64,000 nucleotides of DNA from assembly GCF_013426895.1 (NCBI RefSeq), contig NZ_AP023176.1, positions 1,860,001 to 1,924,000 of the forward strand. Reading direction: 5' to 3'. Of the stretch, positions 27,261 through 36,600 are shown one piece after another. Positions within the stretch are counted from its first letter, which is position 1; each line of letters opens with the position of its first letter. The position numbers and the translations under genes are program-made. Below the pieces are notes generated by a model. The model was not told where the DNA came from. It saw only the letters and a program-made list of their open reading frames with translations, and ran no database searches. Origin of the DNA: Paraburkholderia largidicola (GTDB lineage Bacteria > Pseudomonadota > Gammaproteobacteria > Burkholderiales > Burkholderiaceae).

Positions 27261-28388
27261 TTAACGAACCCTGTCCAACGCCTTGGCGAACCTGGCGACA
27301 GCGCCTTCGATGTCATGCAGTTTGTCCAGCCCGAACAATCCGACGCGGAAGGTCTTGAAATCATCACCCTCGTCGCATTGAAGGGGAACGCCAGGCGCGA
27401 TCTGCAGGCCCGCATCGGCGAATTTCTTCCCGGATCGTATGCCGTCGTCGTCCGTGTAGCTGACCACGACGCCCGGAGCCTGGAAACCTTCCGCCGCCAC
27501 GCTTTTGAAACCCGCGCCCGTCAGGAGTGAGCGAATGCGCTTGCCGAGTTCGAGTTGCTCGACTCTCACCTTGTCGAAGCCGTATGCCTCGGTCTCCTTC
27601 ATGACGTCGCGCAGTACCGCGAGACCGTCAGTGGGCATCGTGGCGTGATACGCGAACCCGCCGTTCTCGTAGGCCTCCATGATCTGCAGCCATTTGCGAA
27701 GATCGCAAGAGAAACTGCTGCTGGTCGTCGAGTCGATTCTTTCGCGGGCAAGCGCGCTGAGCATCACCAGTGCGCAACATGGCGACGCGCTCCATCCCTT
27801 TTGCGGCGCGCTGATCAGCACATCGACGCCACTGGCCTGCATGTCCACCCAGACCGTACCGGAGGCGATGCAATCCAGCACGAACATGCCGCCTACTGAA
27901 TGCACGGCGTCGGACACCGCGCGCATATAGTCATCCGGCAGCATCATTCCGGACGCAGTTTCGACATGCGGCGCAAACACCAGATCCGGCTTGTTTTCCT
28001 TGATCGCCGCGACCACTTCTTCGATCGGAGCCGGCGCATAGGCGGCCTGCCTTCCTGATTCGACGGGACGCGCCTTCAACACCGTCGATTCAGACGGAAT
28101 GCCGCCCATGTCGAATATCTGAGACCAGCGGAAACTGAACCAGCCATTGCGGATGACCAGACACTTTCTGTTCGTCGCGAACTGCCGGGCAACGGCTTCC
28201 ATGCCGAACGTGCCACTGCCCGGGACAACAACGACCGCCTTCGCGTTGTAGACTTTTTTCAGGGCGGCGGAAATATCGCGCATGACGCCCTGAAAGAGTT
28301 GCGACATGTGATTGATTGATCGGTCGGTGTACACGACCGAGTATTCGAGGAGCCCCTCGCGGTCGACATTGGGAAGTAAACCTGGCAC
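27261..28388 (-). CDS. Class V aminotransferase family protein
   Basis: A 375-residue PLP enzyme of the alanine-glyoxylate/serine-pyruvate type. VVVPGSGTFGMEAVARQ is the cofactor-phosphate loop, VLDCIASGTVWVDM carries the Asp that binds the PLP ring nitrogen, and SAPQKGWSASPC holds the Schiff-base Lys. Reaction partners cannot be fixed; 2-aminoethylphosphonate- or serine-type donors are possible. I chose the GTG start at 28388 because GGAGG lies 5 nt upstream and the family begins there. The open frame continues upstream but without family character. It has no obvious operon partner. Confidence 0.87.
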   Translation of the reverse strand: MPGLLPNVDREGLLEYSVVYTDRSINHMSQLFQGVMRDISAALKKVYNAKAVVVVPGSGTFGMEAVARQFATNRKCLVIRNGWFSFRWSQIFDMGGIPSESTVLKARPVESGRQAAYAPAPIEEVVAAIKENKPDLVFAPHVETASGMMLPDDYMRAVSDAVHSVGGMFVLDCIASGTVWVDMQASGVDVLISAPQKGWSASPCCALVMLSALARERIDSTTSSSFSCDLRKWLQIMEAYENGGFAYHATMPTDGLAVLRDVMKETEAYGFDKVRVEQLELGKRIRSLLTGAGFKSVAAEGFQAPGVVVSYTDDDGIRSGKKFADAGLQIAPGVPLQCDEGDDFKTFRVGLFGLDKLHDIEGAVARFAKALDRVR

Positions 28389-28759
28389 ATTCGCCTCCGG
28401 TAATAGACGAACAAACGAATCGAACTCAGATTCTAACGAAAGCCACCTGCAATGGCATCGGCCGAGACGACCTCTGTTACCCATCGATGCCGGTTGCGCA
28501 TGCTGCAGTTGCAGCAATCGGCACGACTGTGAACCTTCGCCAGAGCGTGGTTTCAAATGAAACGCGCTTCCTGCTCGTGAGAGTGTGCCATGAAGCCCGA
28601 ACAATCCCGTGCCGTATAAAGCACTTTAGTCTGTATGGGTAAGGCGGCGGTGGCGTGCGCAACTTTTCGACGTAGCCTGTCCATCAGCATGCGGCCCACG
28701 CGTCATTGTGATGGCGGCCTGATGACATCACCCGCCTCAATTCCATGACGGAGGCTCAT
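28389..28759. other. Divergent leader region between aminotransferase and YciI/ECF42 genes
   Basis: This region contains the leader of the aminotransferase gene (about 100-250 nt of it capable of secondary structure, including CTGCAACTGCAG) and the promoter of the YciI/ECF42 pair, listed separately. I compared the leader with the glycine and SAM/SAH riboswitch cores and found no match. Confidence 0.4.
28678..28704 (+). promoter_or_regulatory. Candidate ECF42-type promoter upstream of the YciI gene
   Basis: TGTCCA at 28678-28683 and CGTC at 28701-28704 are separated by 17 nt. ECF42 sigma factors are known to recognise TGTCGA at -35 and CGA/CGTC-like -10 elements, and to activate the DGPF/YciI genes next to them. 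One base differs from the published -35, so this is a candidate only. Confidence 0.4.
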
Positions 28760-29131
28760 ATGCAATACCTGTTGCTGATCTATTCGGAAGAAGGCCGCTG
28801 GAACCAGATGACGGACAGCGAGCGGCAGCAAGGCGTCGCCGCGTATCAGGCGTACACCGAATCGTTGAAAAAAGCGGAAGTGCTGGCGGGCGCAAACCGG
28901 CTGCAGCACACGAACACGGCCACCACGGTGCGGCTCGTCGACGGCAAGCCGCAGGTTCTTGACGGCCCCTTCTCCGATTCGAAGGAGCAGCTCGCCGGCT
29001 ACTACCTGATCGACGTGCCCAACCTGGATGCGGCGATCGCGTGGGCGTCACGTTGTCCCGGCGCGGCGCATGGCCTCATGGAAGTGCGCCCGGTCTGGAC
29101 GGCGCCCTACGATGCGCCATCCGCTGCATGA
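28760..29131 (+). CDS. YciI/DGPF-domain protein
   Basis: A 123-residue protein of the YCII-related family. It contains the conserved DGPFSDSKEQLAGYYLIDV segment from which the DGPF name derives. The start MQYLLLIYSEEG is preferred over the in-frame ATG at 28745 because GGAGG lies 5 nt upstream. Its stop overlaps the ATG of the sigma factor gene (ATGA). DGPF proteins beside ECF42 sigma factors are a conserved arrangement in actinobacteria and proteobacteria, and they are thought to be both partner and target of the sigma factor. Biochemical function is unknown. Confidence 0.92.
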   Translation: MQYLLLIYSEEGRWNQMTDSERQQGVAAYQAYTESLKKAEVLAGANRLQHTNTATTVRLVDGKPQVLDGPFSDSKEQLAGYYLIDVPNLDAAIAWASRCPGAAHGLMEVRPVWTAPYDAPSAA

Positions 29132-30396
29132 GTCCGTCCGGCGGCGACCGTGACGCTGACGGCGCCGCGCGTTCGATTGCCGAGGCGGTCGCCCGTCGCA
29201 GTTACGGCAAACTCGTCGCGCTGCTGGCGATGCGCACGCGCGACGTCGCCGCGGCCGAGGACGCGCTGGCCGACGCGTTCGCGGCCGCGCTCGCCGACTG
29301 GCCGGAGCGCGGCTGCCCGGCGAATCCCGAAGCGTGGCTGATGACGGTCGCGCGCCGCCGGGCGATCGACGGCGCGCGCCATCGCCGCGTCGGCGACGAA
29401 GTGGTGAACCAGCTCGCGATCCTCGCCGACGAAATCGACGAGCGTGAAGCAGGCGCATTGCCCGACCGGCGGCTTGCGCTGCTGTTCGCGTGCACGCACC
29501 CTGCGCTCGAGGCCGCGATTCGCACGCCGCTGATGCTGCAGGTGGTGCTCGGGCTCGAAGCAAAGACGATTGCGTCAGCGTTCCTGATGTCACCCGCGGC
29601 GATGAGCAAGCGCCTCGTGCGGGCGAAGAACAAGATCCGTGAAGCGGGCATTCCGTTCAGCGTGCCCGAACGCGAAGAGTTGCCCGGCCGGCTCGATGCC
29701 GTGCTGGAAGCGGTCTATGCGGCGTATGCGGAAGGATGGACCGACCCGGTTGGCGGCGATACCGAAAGGCGCGATCTCACCGGCGAGGCGCTGTTTCTTG
29801 CACATCTGCTCGTCGAACTGCTGCCCGAGGAGCCAGAGACATTGGGGCTGCTCGCACTGATGCTGTATGCGCAGGCCCGTTGCGACGCGCGACGCGATGC
29901 AGTGGGCGACTACGTCCCGCTGTCGGCTCAAGACCCGGCGACATGGAACGCACCGATGATCGACGCAGCCGACGCTATGCTGCATCGCGCGAACGCGCTC
30001 AACGCAATCGGACGTTTTCAGCTCGAGGCCGCGCTCCAGTCGGCGCACGTGTACCGCTGCCGCACGCGCCGCCCGAACTGGGACGAGATCGTCCAACTCT
30101 ATGATGCGCTGCTCACGATTGCAGCGTCGCCGGTGGTCGCCGTGAACCGCGCGCTCGCGCTGGCGGAGCGGGACGGCCCGCAGGCGGCGCTCGACGCGCT
30201 CGCGCCCTATGCAGACGACCCGCGGTTGGCCGACTACCAGCCGTACTGGGCCGCGCGCGCCGATCTGCTCGCGCGTAGCGGCGCCAGGGCCGAAGCGCTC
30301 CATGCTTACGATCTCGCGATCGGCCTCGCGCGCGATCCGGCCGTGCGCCGGTTCCTGCAGCGCAAGCGTTTCGGGTTGTCATCGGCGAGCGGTTAA
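29128..30396 (+). CDS. ECF42-type RNA polymerase sigma factor with C-terminal TPR-like extension
   Basis: A 422-residue ECF sigma factor. The N-terminal sigma-2 region (about 10-90) includes AAAEDALADAFAAALADWPERG and WLMTVARRRAIDGARHRR. Sigma-4 lies at about 115-175 (MLQVVLGLEAKTIASAFLMSPAAMSKRLVRAK). A long helical extension (about 190-420) with repeat-like pairs is typical of the ECF42 group. That extension, rather than an anti-sigma factor, is reported to control activity. No anti-sigma gene is adjacent. The start at 29128 is set by the 4-nt overlap with the YciI gene. Confidence 0.93.
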   Translation: MSPSGGDRDADGAARSIAEAVARRSYGKLVALLAMRTRDVAAAEDALADAFAAALADWPERGCPANPEAWLMTVARRRAIDGARHRRVGDEVVNQLAILADEIDEREAGALPDRRLALLFACTHPALEAAIRTPLMLQVVLGLEAKTIASAFLMSPAAMSKRLVRAKNKIREAGIPFSVPEREELPGRLDAVLEAVYAAYAEGWTDPVGGDTERRDLTGEALFLAHLLVELLPEEPETLGLLALMLYAQARCDARRDAVGDYVPLSAQDPATWNAPMIDAADAMLHRANALNAIGRFQLEAALQSAHVYRCRTRRPNWDEIVQLYDALLTIAASPVVAVNRALALAERDGPQAALDALAPYADDPRLADYQPYWAARADLLARSGARAEALHAYDLAIGLARDPAVRRFLQRKRFGLSSASG

Positions 30397-30601
30397 GGCT
30401 GGCTGCAGCGGATGACCATTCGCCTCCGAAGGTCATATACTGGCTAAGTCTGCCTGCTGTCTGCAGTGCGATTGTGATAGGCATTCGCATCGCCGTTCGA
30501 GCCGTATCCGTGCGCCCGGCGGCGCATGTCCCTGGGGTCGGGCACACGTCCCGAAGGTCGTTGACCGAGCTTCACCTCATCTGCTCTGTTTGGACGAAGC
30601 C

Positions 30602-32254
30602 ATGCTCACCATCGACGACATCCGGGCGATTCCCCTGTTCTCGACACTCTCCGACACCGAGCTGGAGCATCTCGCGCACACGTCGGCAGACCTGCATCTG
30701 TGCGCGGGTGAATTCGCGGTCCATGAAGGTGGCGAGCGGGCGCTGTACGCCGTTCTGACCGGCAAGATGGAAGTCATCAAGACGTTCGACGGCATCGAGC
30801 GCACCTTGGGCTGGCGTCTGCCCGGAACCATCTTTGGCGAAGTGCCGCTCGCGCTGAGTTCACCGTTTCCAGGCGCCTATCGGGCTGCGGAGCCGTCGCG
30901 TGTCATGCGCGTGGACGCGCAGCGCTACTACACACTCGCTGCCGCTGCGCCGGACATTGCGTTGAAGATGGGCGCCCTCGCCCGCGAGCGCATCGGCGGA
31001 CTGCAGGGCCTCTCCGCCGAGACGCCCAAGCCTCGCGTGACCCTTGTCGGCAATCGCTGGGACACAGCTTGTACCGAGCTGCGCCACTTTCTGGCCCGCA
31101 ACCAGATCAGCTGCGACTGGATGACGCCCGATGCGCCCGAACTGCCCGCGCGCTGGCCGGGTACTCGCCCGCCAGAGGACGATTGCCCGGCGTTGCGGCT
31201 GGTCGACGGGACGGTGCTTTGCCGCCCGGCGACACGTCAGCTCGCCGGGCTACTGGGTCTGCAGACGCAGCCCCGCCTTGCTGCATACGACACGTTGATC
31301 ATCGGTGGAGGCCCCGCAGGTCTGGCTGCGGCAGTGTATGGCGCGTCGGAAGGCTTACGCACGATGGTGGTGGAGCGCGAAGCGCCAGGCGGGCAAGCCG
31401 GAACGTCCTCGCGCATCGAGAATTACCTCGGCTTTCCCAACGGCGTGTCGGGCGACGAACTCGCAAGCCGCGCGTTGCAGCAGGCAAGGCGGCTCGGTGC
31501 CGAGATTCTGGTGACGCGGTCAGTCGCTCGCATCGATGTCGACGGGCGTAACGTTCACCTCGATGGCGGCGACGTCATCCATACGCGAACGATCATTCTC
31601 GCGACGGGCGTCACGTGGCGCCGCCTCGCGATCGATGGCTTCGACCGGTTCATCGGTAAAGGAATTTACTACGGCGCGTCACGCAGCGAAGCGAACGCGA
31701 CGCACGGACTCGACGTCTATCTGATCGGCGGTGGAAACTCGGCCGGCCAGGCCGCTTTGTACTTTGCCAATCATGCACGCATGGTCACGCTCATCTTGCG
31801 AGGCGATTCACTAGAGAAGAGCATGTCGCGCTATCTGATCGAGCAGCTTCGCAGCAAGTCAAACGTGGCGGTGCAATTGCGTTCGGAAGTGGTCGGCGCA
31901 CACGGCGACACCCATCTCACCGCGATCGACATACGCGAAGGACCGGGCGCGGAGGTGAGCCGGCGCGACTGTGGTGGATTGTTCGTGTTCATTGGCGCCG
32001 ACGCAGAAACCGGATGGCTGCCGACGGAAATCGCTCGCGACGCGCGCGGATATGTTCTCACCGGCGACGATGTCGTCAAGGCGGGACACTGGTCCTGTAG
32101 TCGCGATCCTTACCTGCTCGAATCGAGTGTGCCTGGCGTGTTTGCTTGTGGGGATGTGAGGTTGAGCCCTGTCAAACGCGTCGCTTCCGCGGTCGGCGAG
32201 GGCAGCATGGCCATCGCGTTCGCTCACAAGTATCTGCAGTACGACGCCTGCTAG
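30602..32254 (+). CDS. Cyclic-nucleotide-domain / thioredoxin-fold / TrxR-like flavoprotein (copy A)
   Basis: About 550 residues in three parts. The N-terminal cNMP-binding domain (about 1-120) has the phosphate-cassette-like GTIFGEVPLALSSPFPGAYR. A thioredoxin/glutaredoxin-like middle domain (about 140-215) starts at RVTLVGNRW. The C-terminal pyridine-nucleotide:disulfide oxidoreductase module (about 228-548) has FAD loop GGGPAGLAAAVY and NADPH loop IGGGNSAGQAA. The position of the thioredoxin reductase CxxC reads YYGASRSEANA, so no redox disulfide is present. A TTG at 30590 is an alternative start. A second protein of identical layout lies at 46744-48429. The electron acceptor is unknown, and cNMP or another ligand may gate the enzyme. 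Confidence 0.9.
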   Translation: MLTIDDIRAIPLFSTLSDTELEHLAHTSADLHLCAGEFAVHEGGERALYAVLTGKMEVIKTFDGIERTLGWRLPGTIFGEVPLALSSPFPGAYRAAEPSRVMRVDAQRYYTLAAAAPDIALKMGALARERIGGLQGLSAETPKPRVTLVGNRWDTACTELRHFLARNQISCDWMTPDAPELPARWPGTRPPEDDCPALRLVDGTVLCRPATRQLAGLLGLQTQPRLAAYDTLIIGGGPAGLAAAVYGASEGLRTMVVEREAPGGQAGTSSRIENYLGFPNGVSGDELASRALQQARRLGAEILVTRSVARIDVDGRNVHLDGGDVIHTRTIILATGVTWRRLAIDGFDRFIGKGIYYGASRSEANATHGLDVYLIGGGNSAGQAALYFANHARMVTLILRGDSLEKSMSRYLIEQLRSKSNVAVQLRSEVVGAHGDTHLTAIDIREGPGAEVSRRDCGGLFVFIGADAETGWLPTEIARDARGYVLTGDDVVKAGHWSCSRDPYLLESSVPGVFACGDVRLSPVKRVASAVGEGSMAIAFAHKYLQYDAC

Positions 32255-32338
32255 CGTTAGATGCGGCAGTTGCCGCTGACGGCGCTCAGGTTGCCAGGCG
32301 CCGTCAGCGGCACGTGAAGGTCGACAAGCTGACCGCTG

Positions 32339-32599
32339 TTAAAACGAAGGGCGTACCACGGATAGCGAGTACCGACCCATGTCCATGCCGGTGATCTGAT
32401 GCGGCAGCGTCGCACTCCGTTTGGCATCACTGATCGAAGCCTGCTTCCGATCGCTGGAATCCGAATATCGGTAGGTCGTCTTGTCTTGAGCGAGTTGTGC
32501 TCTGACGTCGTCGTTCATCGCCTGCGGCGTCGACTGAGCGAACGAAGAGACAGCCGGGACCAACAGCGATGCAGCGACGATGAACTTAACGAGTTTCAT
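32339..32599 (-). CDS. Small exported protein (DUF4148-like N-terminus)
   Basis: An 86-residue protein with the signal peptide MKLVKFIVAASLLVPAVSSFA-QS, nearly the same leader as DUF4148 proteins, but the mature part (VRAQLAQDKTTYRYSDSSDRK) departs from that family. GGAGA lies just before the ATG. It is probably periplasmic or secreted. Function is unknown. Confidence 0.7.
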   Translation of the reverse strand: MKLVKFIVAASLLVPAVSSFAQSTPQAMNDDVRAQLAQDKTTYRYSDSSDRKQASISDAKRSATLPHQITGMDMGRYSLSVVRPSF

Positions 32600-32749
32600 G
32601 ATTTTTCTCCGGGGAGTGTTTTTCGCGCGCAGCCTTTTGCTGGCTCAGTGAAAGCAGTGTAGATCGGCGACCGCCCGGAAGTGAGCACCAACAGGGCAAT
32701 TCATTGTTGTCGATTTAGATCTGGTCACGGCCTTGCGGCGAAAGCTCAG

Positions 32750-33865
32750 TCAGCGTGCCGCCACGCGCATCAGCCCTGCCGCCGGCCCCGGCTTCGCCAG
32801 CGCATCGGCCGGGTCAACGGCGACCCGCCACTTCGGAAACGTCGCGGAGCCGTCGACTTTCCACGACTCGCCCATCTCGTCGACATACGTCGCGTTCGCG
32901 CCTCGCGCGGCCGTCGACGCGCGCCGCAGCGCGCCCGGTGCGGCGCGTTCGAACGACCGGCTGCCCTGCTCGTTGAACACGGTCGCAAGCGGCCGCCGCG
33001 CCTGGCCCGACTGGCTGAGCGACGCGGCTAGCGGTCCTGCGGGCGCGCGCAGCACCGCGCTCGCGGGCGTGCGGCCGGCGAGGATCGCGGCAAGCAACGC
33101 GGACGGACCGCTCGAAGCCGATGCTTCGTCGGCCGTTTCGCCGGTGCGCTTCGTGGCCGGCCCGCTCGGTGAATCGAGTGCCAGCGGTTCGCTCGCGCCG
33201 TCGATCTGCACGACGAGGATGACGTGCCAGTCGTCCGGCGTGTTGTTGTAGCGCGGCGCCAGCGACACGAGACGCAGCCGCGCGATGTCGAAACCCGCGT
33301 CGCGCAGCAGCAGATATTTGGCGACGGCGAAATCCTTGCACACGCCGCTTTCGGCAAAGAACCGGGCCGGCGCGTAGTAGCTGCCGTCGGTTCCGTCGCG
33401 GTAGCGGACCTCGTTGACGAGCGCGTCGGCGAGGATCGCGGCTGACGCATCGCCGGCCTTCGCGCGCTCTGCCCGCACCTGCGCAACGAGGCGGCCCCAG
33501 CCTGCGGGCTCGCGCGTCAGGTGGCTGCGCAGCGCTTCGCGCAGGCGCTGCACGCGGCCGATCGCATCCGACGAGGGTTCGAGCGTTTTGTCGGCAAGCG
33601 GCAGGAGAAACATCAGATCGCCGACCTGCGCGAGTTCCGGGCGGATCTTGCGGTTGGCTTCCCACCACGTCCCGGCGCGCAGGCGCTCGATACCGGCTTT
33701 CAGTGCGTGAGGCGCAGCCGGATCGCTGGGACCCGCGTCGCGCGTGGCGGACGCATCGCGTTGGGATGCGGCTGGCAGATTCGCCGCGCCCGCGACGACG
33801 GGCACAAGCACCGCGGCCACGAGCAGGCACTGGCGAAAGCAGAGGAGCAGTCGAGCGAGCGGCAT
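32750..33865 (-). CDS. LapG-like bacterial transglutaminase-like cysteine proteinase (BTLCP)
   Basis: A 371-residue exported protein. Its signal peptide is MPLARLLLCFRQCLLVAAVL..., with cleavage near AGA-AN, followed by a BTLCP domain with the triad Cys in GVCKDFAVAKYLL (about 174), His in DDWHVILVV (about 214) and Asp in LALDSPSG (about 230). This family includes LapG, which clips surface adhesins in a c-di-GMP-controlled way. The C-terminal 130 residues are low-complexity Ala/Ser/Arg-rich, longer than LapG. The start is fixed by GGGAG upstream, and no LapD-like gene is in the window. A sigma-54-type promoter and a hairpin precede it. Confidence 0.87.
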   Translation of the reverse strand: MPLARLLLCFRQCLLVAAVLVPVVAGAANLPAASQRDASATRDAGPSDPAAPHALKAGIERLRAGTWWEANRKIRPELAQVGDLMFLLPLADKTLEPSSDAIGRVQRLREALRSHLTREPAGWGRLVAQVRAERAKAGDASAAILADALVNEVRYRDGTDGSYYAPARFFAESGVCKDFAVAKYLLLRDAGFDIARLRLVSLAPRYNNTPDDWHVILVVQIDGASEPLALDSPSGPATKRTGETADEASASSGPSALLAAILAGRTPASAVLRAPAGPLAASLSQSGQARRPLATVFNEQGSRSFERAAPGALRRASTAARGANATYVDEMGESWKVDGSATFPKWRVAVDPADALAKPGPAAGLMRVAAR

Positions 33866-33885
33866 GGGTAGACTCCCGGAAGCCA

Positions 33886-33909
33886 CACCGGGCGCCGATG
33901 CGCCCGGTG
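33886..33909 (-). promoter_or_regulatory. Hairpin in the BTLCP leader
   Basis: CACCGGGCGC-CGAT-GCGCCCGGTG is a 10-bp perfect stem with a four-base loop, 21 nt before the BTLCP start codon. Without a T-run it is not a terminator. It could influence translation or mRNA stability. Confidence 0.5.
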
Positions 33910-33975
33910 TTTCGAAGCCTCCCGATGCCGTTTTGCGCCTGTCGGCGCAAGGCAACGCTGGCTTGAAACCAACAT

Positions 33976-33991
33976 TGCATGGGACGTGCCA
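33976..33991 (-). promoter_or_regulatory. Sigma-54 type promoter upstream of the BTLCP gene
   Basis: On the minus strand the sequence TGGCACGTCCCATGCA matches the -24/-12 consensus TGGCACG-N4-TTGCW at all but one position, with GG and GC at the right spacing. Transcription would start about 100 nt before the gene and include the leader hairpin. No enhancer-binding protein gene is in the window. Confidence 0.6.
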
Positions 33992-34182
33992 ATTCGCCGT
34001 ATCGCGCTATGCCATTGATTAAACGAGAAATTGGCTTTACGGGCGCGGTGCTGCAAGCGCCCCGATGAAGCACGTCGCCCAACAGACGCGCGATATGTGT
34101 TGGGGCTATCCGTACAGTTTGACCTAAGGGAGGTCGGAGGCCGTGTCTCCCCTTACCATCGCCCGCTGGGCTCGCAGCCCGG

Positions 34183-35808
34183 TTAACGAACAAATGGCGC
34201 GCGTGGCGCCCTTCCGCCCGTCGCGGGCGAACCGCCTCCGGCATCCAGTTGAAAGAAAGCAATCGCCTGATTGAGCTGGCGCCCCTGGTCTTCGAGCGAT
34301 CGGGAGGCCGCCGCCGCCTCCTCTACCAGCGCGGCATTCTGCTGCGTGACTTCGTCCATCTGCGTGATGGCCTGGTTGACCTGTTCGATACCCCGGCTTT
34401 GTTCAGTCGACGCAGCGGCGATTTCCCCCATGATGTCGGTCACCCGCGCGACGGCCCGGGTGACTTGCGACATCGTCTTTCCCGCCTCGTCCGCAAGCAC
34501 CGAACCGTGTTGAATCTTCTGCACGGAAGCGTTGATCAGTTCCTTGATTTCCTTCGCTGCGCTGGATGATCGCTGCGCGAGGCTGCGCACTTCGCTCGCG
34601 ACCACCGCGAAGCCGCGGCCCTCTTCACCTGCGCGCGCCGCTTCCACCGCCGCGTTCAGCGCCAGGATATTGGTTTGAAACGCGATCCCTTCGATGATCC
34701 CGGTGATATCCGCAATCTTGCTGGAGCTCGCGCTGATCTCGCCCATCGTGCCGGCGACCTGTCCGACCACCTCATTGCCCTTGTGCGCCACTTCGGATGC
34801 ATTGGCGGAGAGCGAACTGGCCTGCTGCGCGTTCTCGGCGTTCTGCCTCACCGTCGCGGTCAGCTCTTCCATGCTCGACGCGGTTTCCTGTAGTGATGCA
34901 GCCTGCTGTTCGGTCCGTGACGAAAGATCGACGTTGCCCGAAGCGATCTGGCTGGAACCCGTCGCGATGCTGTCCGCCGCGGTGCGGACCTGCGCGATCA
35001 GACTGACGAGACTGGCCTGCATGTCCCCCATCGAGGCGAGCACGCTCCCGGCATGCGCGTTCTTCGCACCCGCGACCGGGCTGAGATCGCCCGACGCGAC
35101 GCGTTGCGTGACGGCCCCCAGTTCGGCTGGCTCGGCACCCAGGGCGCGCAGCAGGCCCCGTGTGATGACGAGGCCCGCCACGATCGCCATCGCGACGGCG
35201 GCGAGGCAAATCACCATCAGCAGGTTCCGCTGCGTCGTATAACGATCCTCCGACTCGCTAACCAGTTCATCGGCACGGGCACGCGTGTACTCCGCGTAGT
35301 CGTTCGATGCCTTGACCAGCGCGGCAAGCAGCGGCCGGCAGTCGTCGTTGATTTTCCTGACCGCTTCGTCGCGCCTGTTTGCAACGGCGAGGGCAACGAT
35401 CGCGTTGGCAACAGGTGTATACGCGGCCTCGATCCGGTTGATTTCGCCCACGAGGCCGCGGGCTTTTTCAGTCGCATCGGACGCGGACGAAACCATCTCG
35501 TTGAGCTTCGCGAGGTTCGCCTGCACCTCCATCTGCGCTTGCGCTTCGGCGGCCTTTTCTATTTCGAAATCGCCCGGTGTGGTGACCAGCGCCATGTTGC
35601 GCGCTGCGATCGCGCGCCGGTCAACCGCGGTTCGAACCTGTGTGGCCATGTTGGCGCGGGCATTGACGCCCGACACGAAACTTGCGAACCGGTCGTTGGC
35701 GTCGTTCAGCGATTTCAGCGATATGCCCGACACGATCAGAACGACAGCGGCAAGCACGCCGAAAGCTCCCGTGAGCTTGGCCTTTACCGACAGAGTGTTG
35801 AGATTCAT
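34183..35808 (-). CDS. Methyl-accepting chemotaxis protein
   Basis: A 541-residue chemoreceptor. Membrane helix 1 is at residues 11-32. A four-helix-bundle periplasmic sensor (about 33-190) follows, with helix 2 at about 193-213, then a HAMP-like segment and the cytoplasmic signalling coiled coil. Its hairpin tip is [20 protein letters not shown] (about 370-390). It lacks the C-terminal xWETF pentapeptide (its tail is [11 protein letters not shown]), unlike the second receptor in the window, so it probably depends on other receptors for methylation. The ligand is unknown. Confidence 0.94.
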   Translation of the reverse strand: MNLNTLSVKAKLTGAFGVLAAVVLIVSGISLKSLNDANDRFASFVSGVNARANMATQVRTAVDRRAIAARNMALVTTPGDFEIEKAAEAQAQMEVQANLAKLNEMVSSASDATEKARGLVGEINRIEAAYTPVANAIVALAVANRRDEAVRKINDDCRPLLAALVKASNDYAEYTRARADELVSESEDRYTTQRNLLMVICLAAVAMAIVAGLVITRGLLRALGAEPAELGAVTQRVASGDLSPVAGAKNAHAGSVLASMGDMQASLVSLIAQVRTAADSIATGSSQIASGNVDLSSRTEQQAASLQETASSMEELTATVRQNAENAQQASSLSANASEVAHKGNEVVGQVAGTMGEISASSSKIADITGIIEGIAFQTNILALNAAVEAARAGEEGRGFAVVASEVRSLAQRSSSAAKEIKELINASVQKIQHGSVLADEAGKTMSQVTRAVARVTDIMGEIAAASTEQSRGIEQVNQAITQMDEVTQQNAALVEEAAAASRSLEDQGRQLNQAIAFFQLDAGGGSPATGGRAPRAPFVR

Positions 35809-36600
35809 ATATCGACTCTACTTGTTACCTGTTGTACGCGAACCGGTGAGTCAAGCCGTTCGGTGTCCGGAACGACGCCTCCCCGGATAGCACAGGACAC
35901 ACACTTCGCGCCTATGCATTTCGCATTACGGCGCGGTTGGGCTTTACTGTAGGGTGACGAACCCTGCGCCAGGATGACGCAAAGGTTTGCGTGCAAATTA
36001 TTTTTTTAGGGCCACGTGGAAATTGTTAATTCGACGACTCGTGGCGCTGGAGACTGCGGAGATTGCCCGCGGCTTGAATCTGCAATTGCGGCGAACGTCG
36101 GCAGATCCCGCTCGGGCGGATCGACTGGCGTGGCAACGTCTATCTGCGTGCGCTGATCGCCCGGGATGCCCGAAGAACGTTGAGGTCGCGCTGCGCGCGG
36201 CCCCCGAGCGCACGTCGGCAACGACGACGATATCTCCGAGCAAACCGATATCTACTGCTGCCCTCACCGGATGCACGCCGAAGCAGCTCGATGGGGCCGT
36301 GTGCAGCCGCCAATTCACCAGGTACTATTGGTCGCGTAGTCAGACCGGACGGCACCCGTCTTCGGGTTTCTGAACTTCGCCGTAGAAGGAGACGACTTCC
36401 CCTCAGTCTCCACGCCAGGTCTTTCCAGTCTTTCTCACTCAACGAAACAACCGACACGCAAGCGCCGATGTGGTCCAGGCATCCGGCTCGCAATGAGCCG
36501 AATTGCGGGTTGAGTCCAGTGCTTTTCGAAGCTTCGCTTCGCCGGGTTGCGGCCTAAGCTTGGGCTCAATGTTCTGCACCCAAACAATGAGAAAACAGCG
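35809..36600. other. Long intergenic region without a supported gene
   Basis: Almost 800 nt hold the promoter of the leftward chemoreceptor and that of the rightward transglycosylase. Frames at 35987-36373 (plus) and 35998-36493 (minus) are open but have no recognisable family or ribosome binding site. The sequence could be a decayed gene. No repeats or RNA gene are evident. Confidence 0.4.

Noticed and set aside
28389..28640. A riboswitch before the class V aminotransferase
   Set aside because: The leader has some stem potential, but I could not match it to glycine, SAM or SAH riboswitch cores.
35987..36373. A 128-codon gene in the long gap before the transglycosylase
   Set aside because: No ribosome binding site, no motif and mixed composition; equally open frames exist on the other strand.
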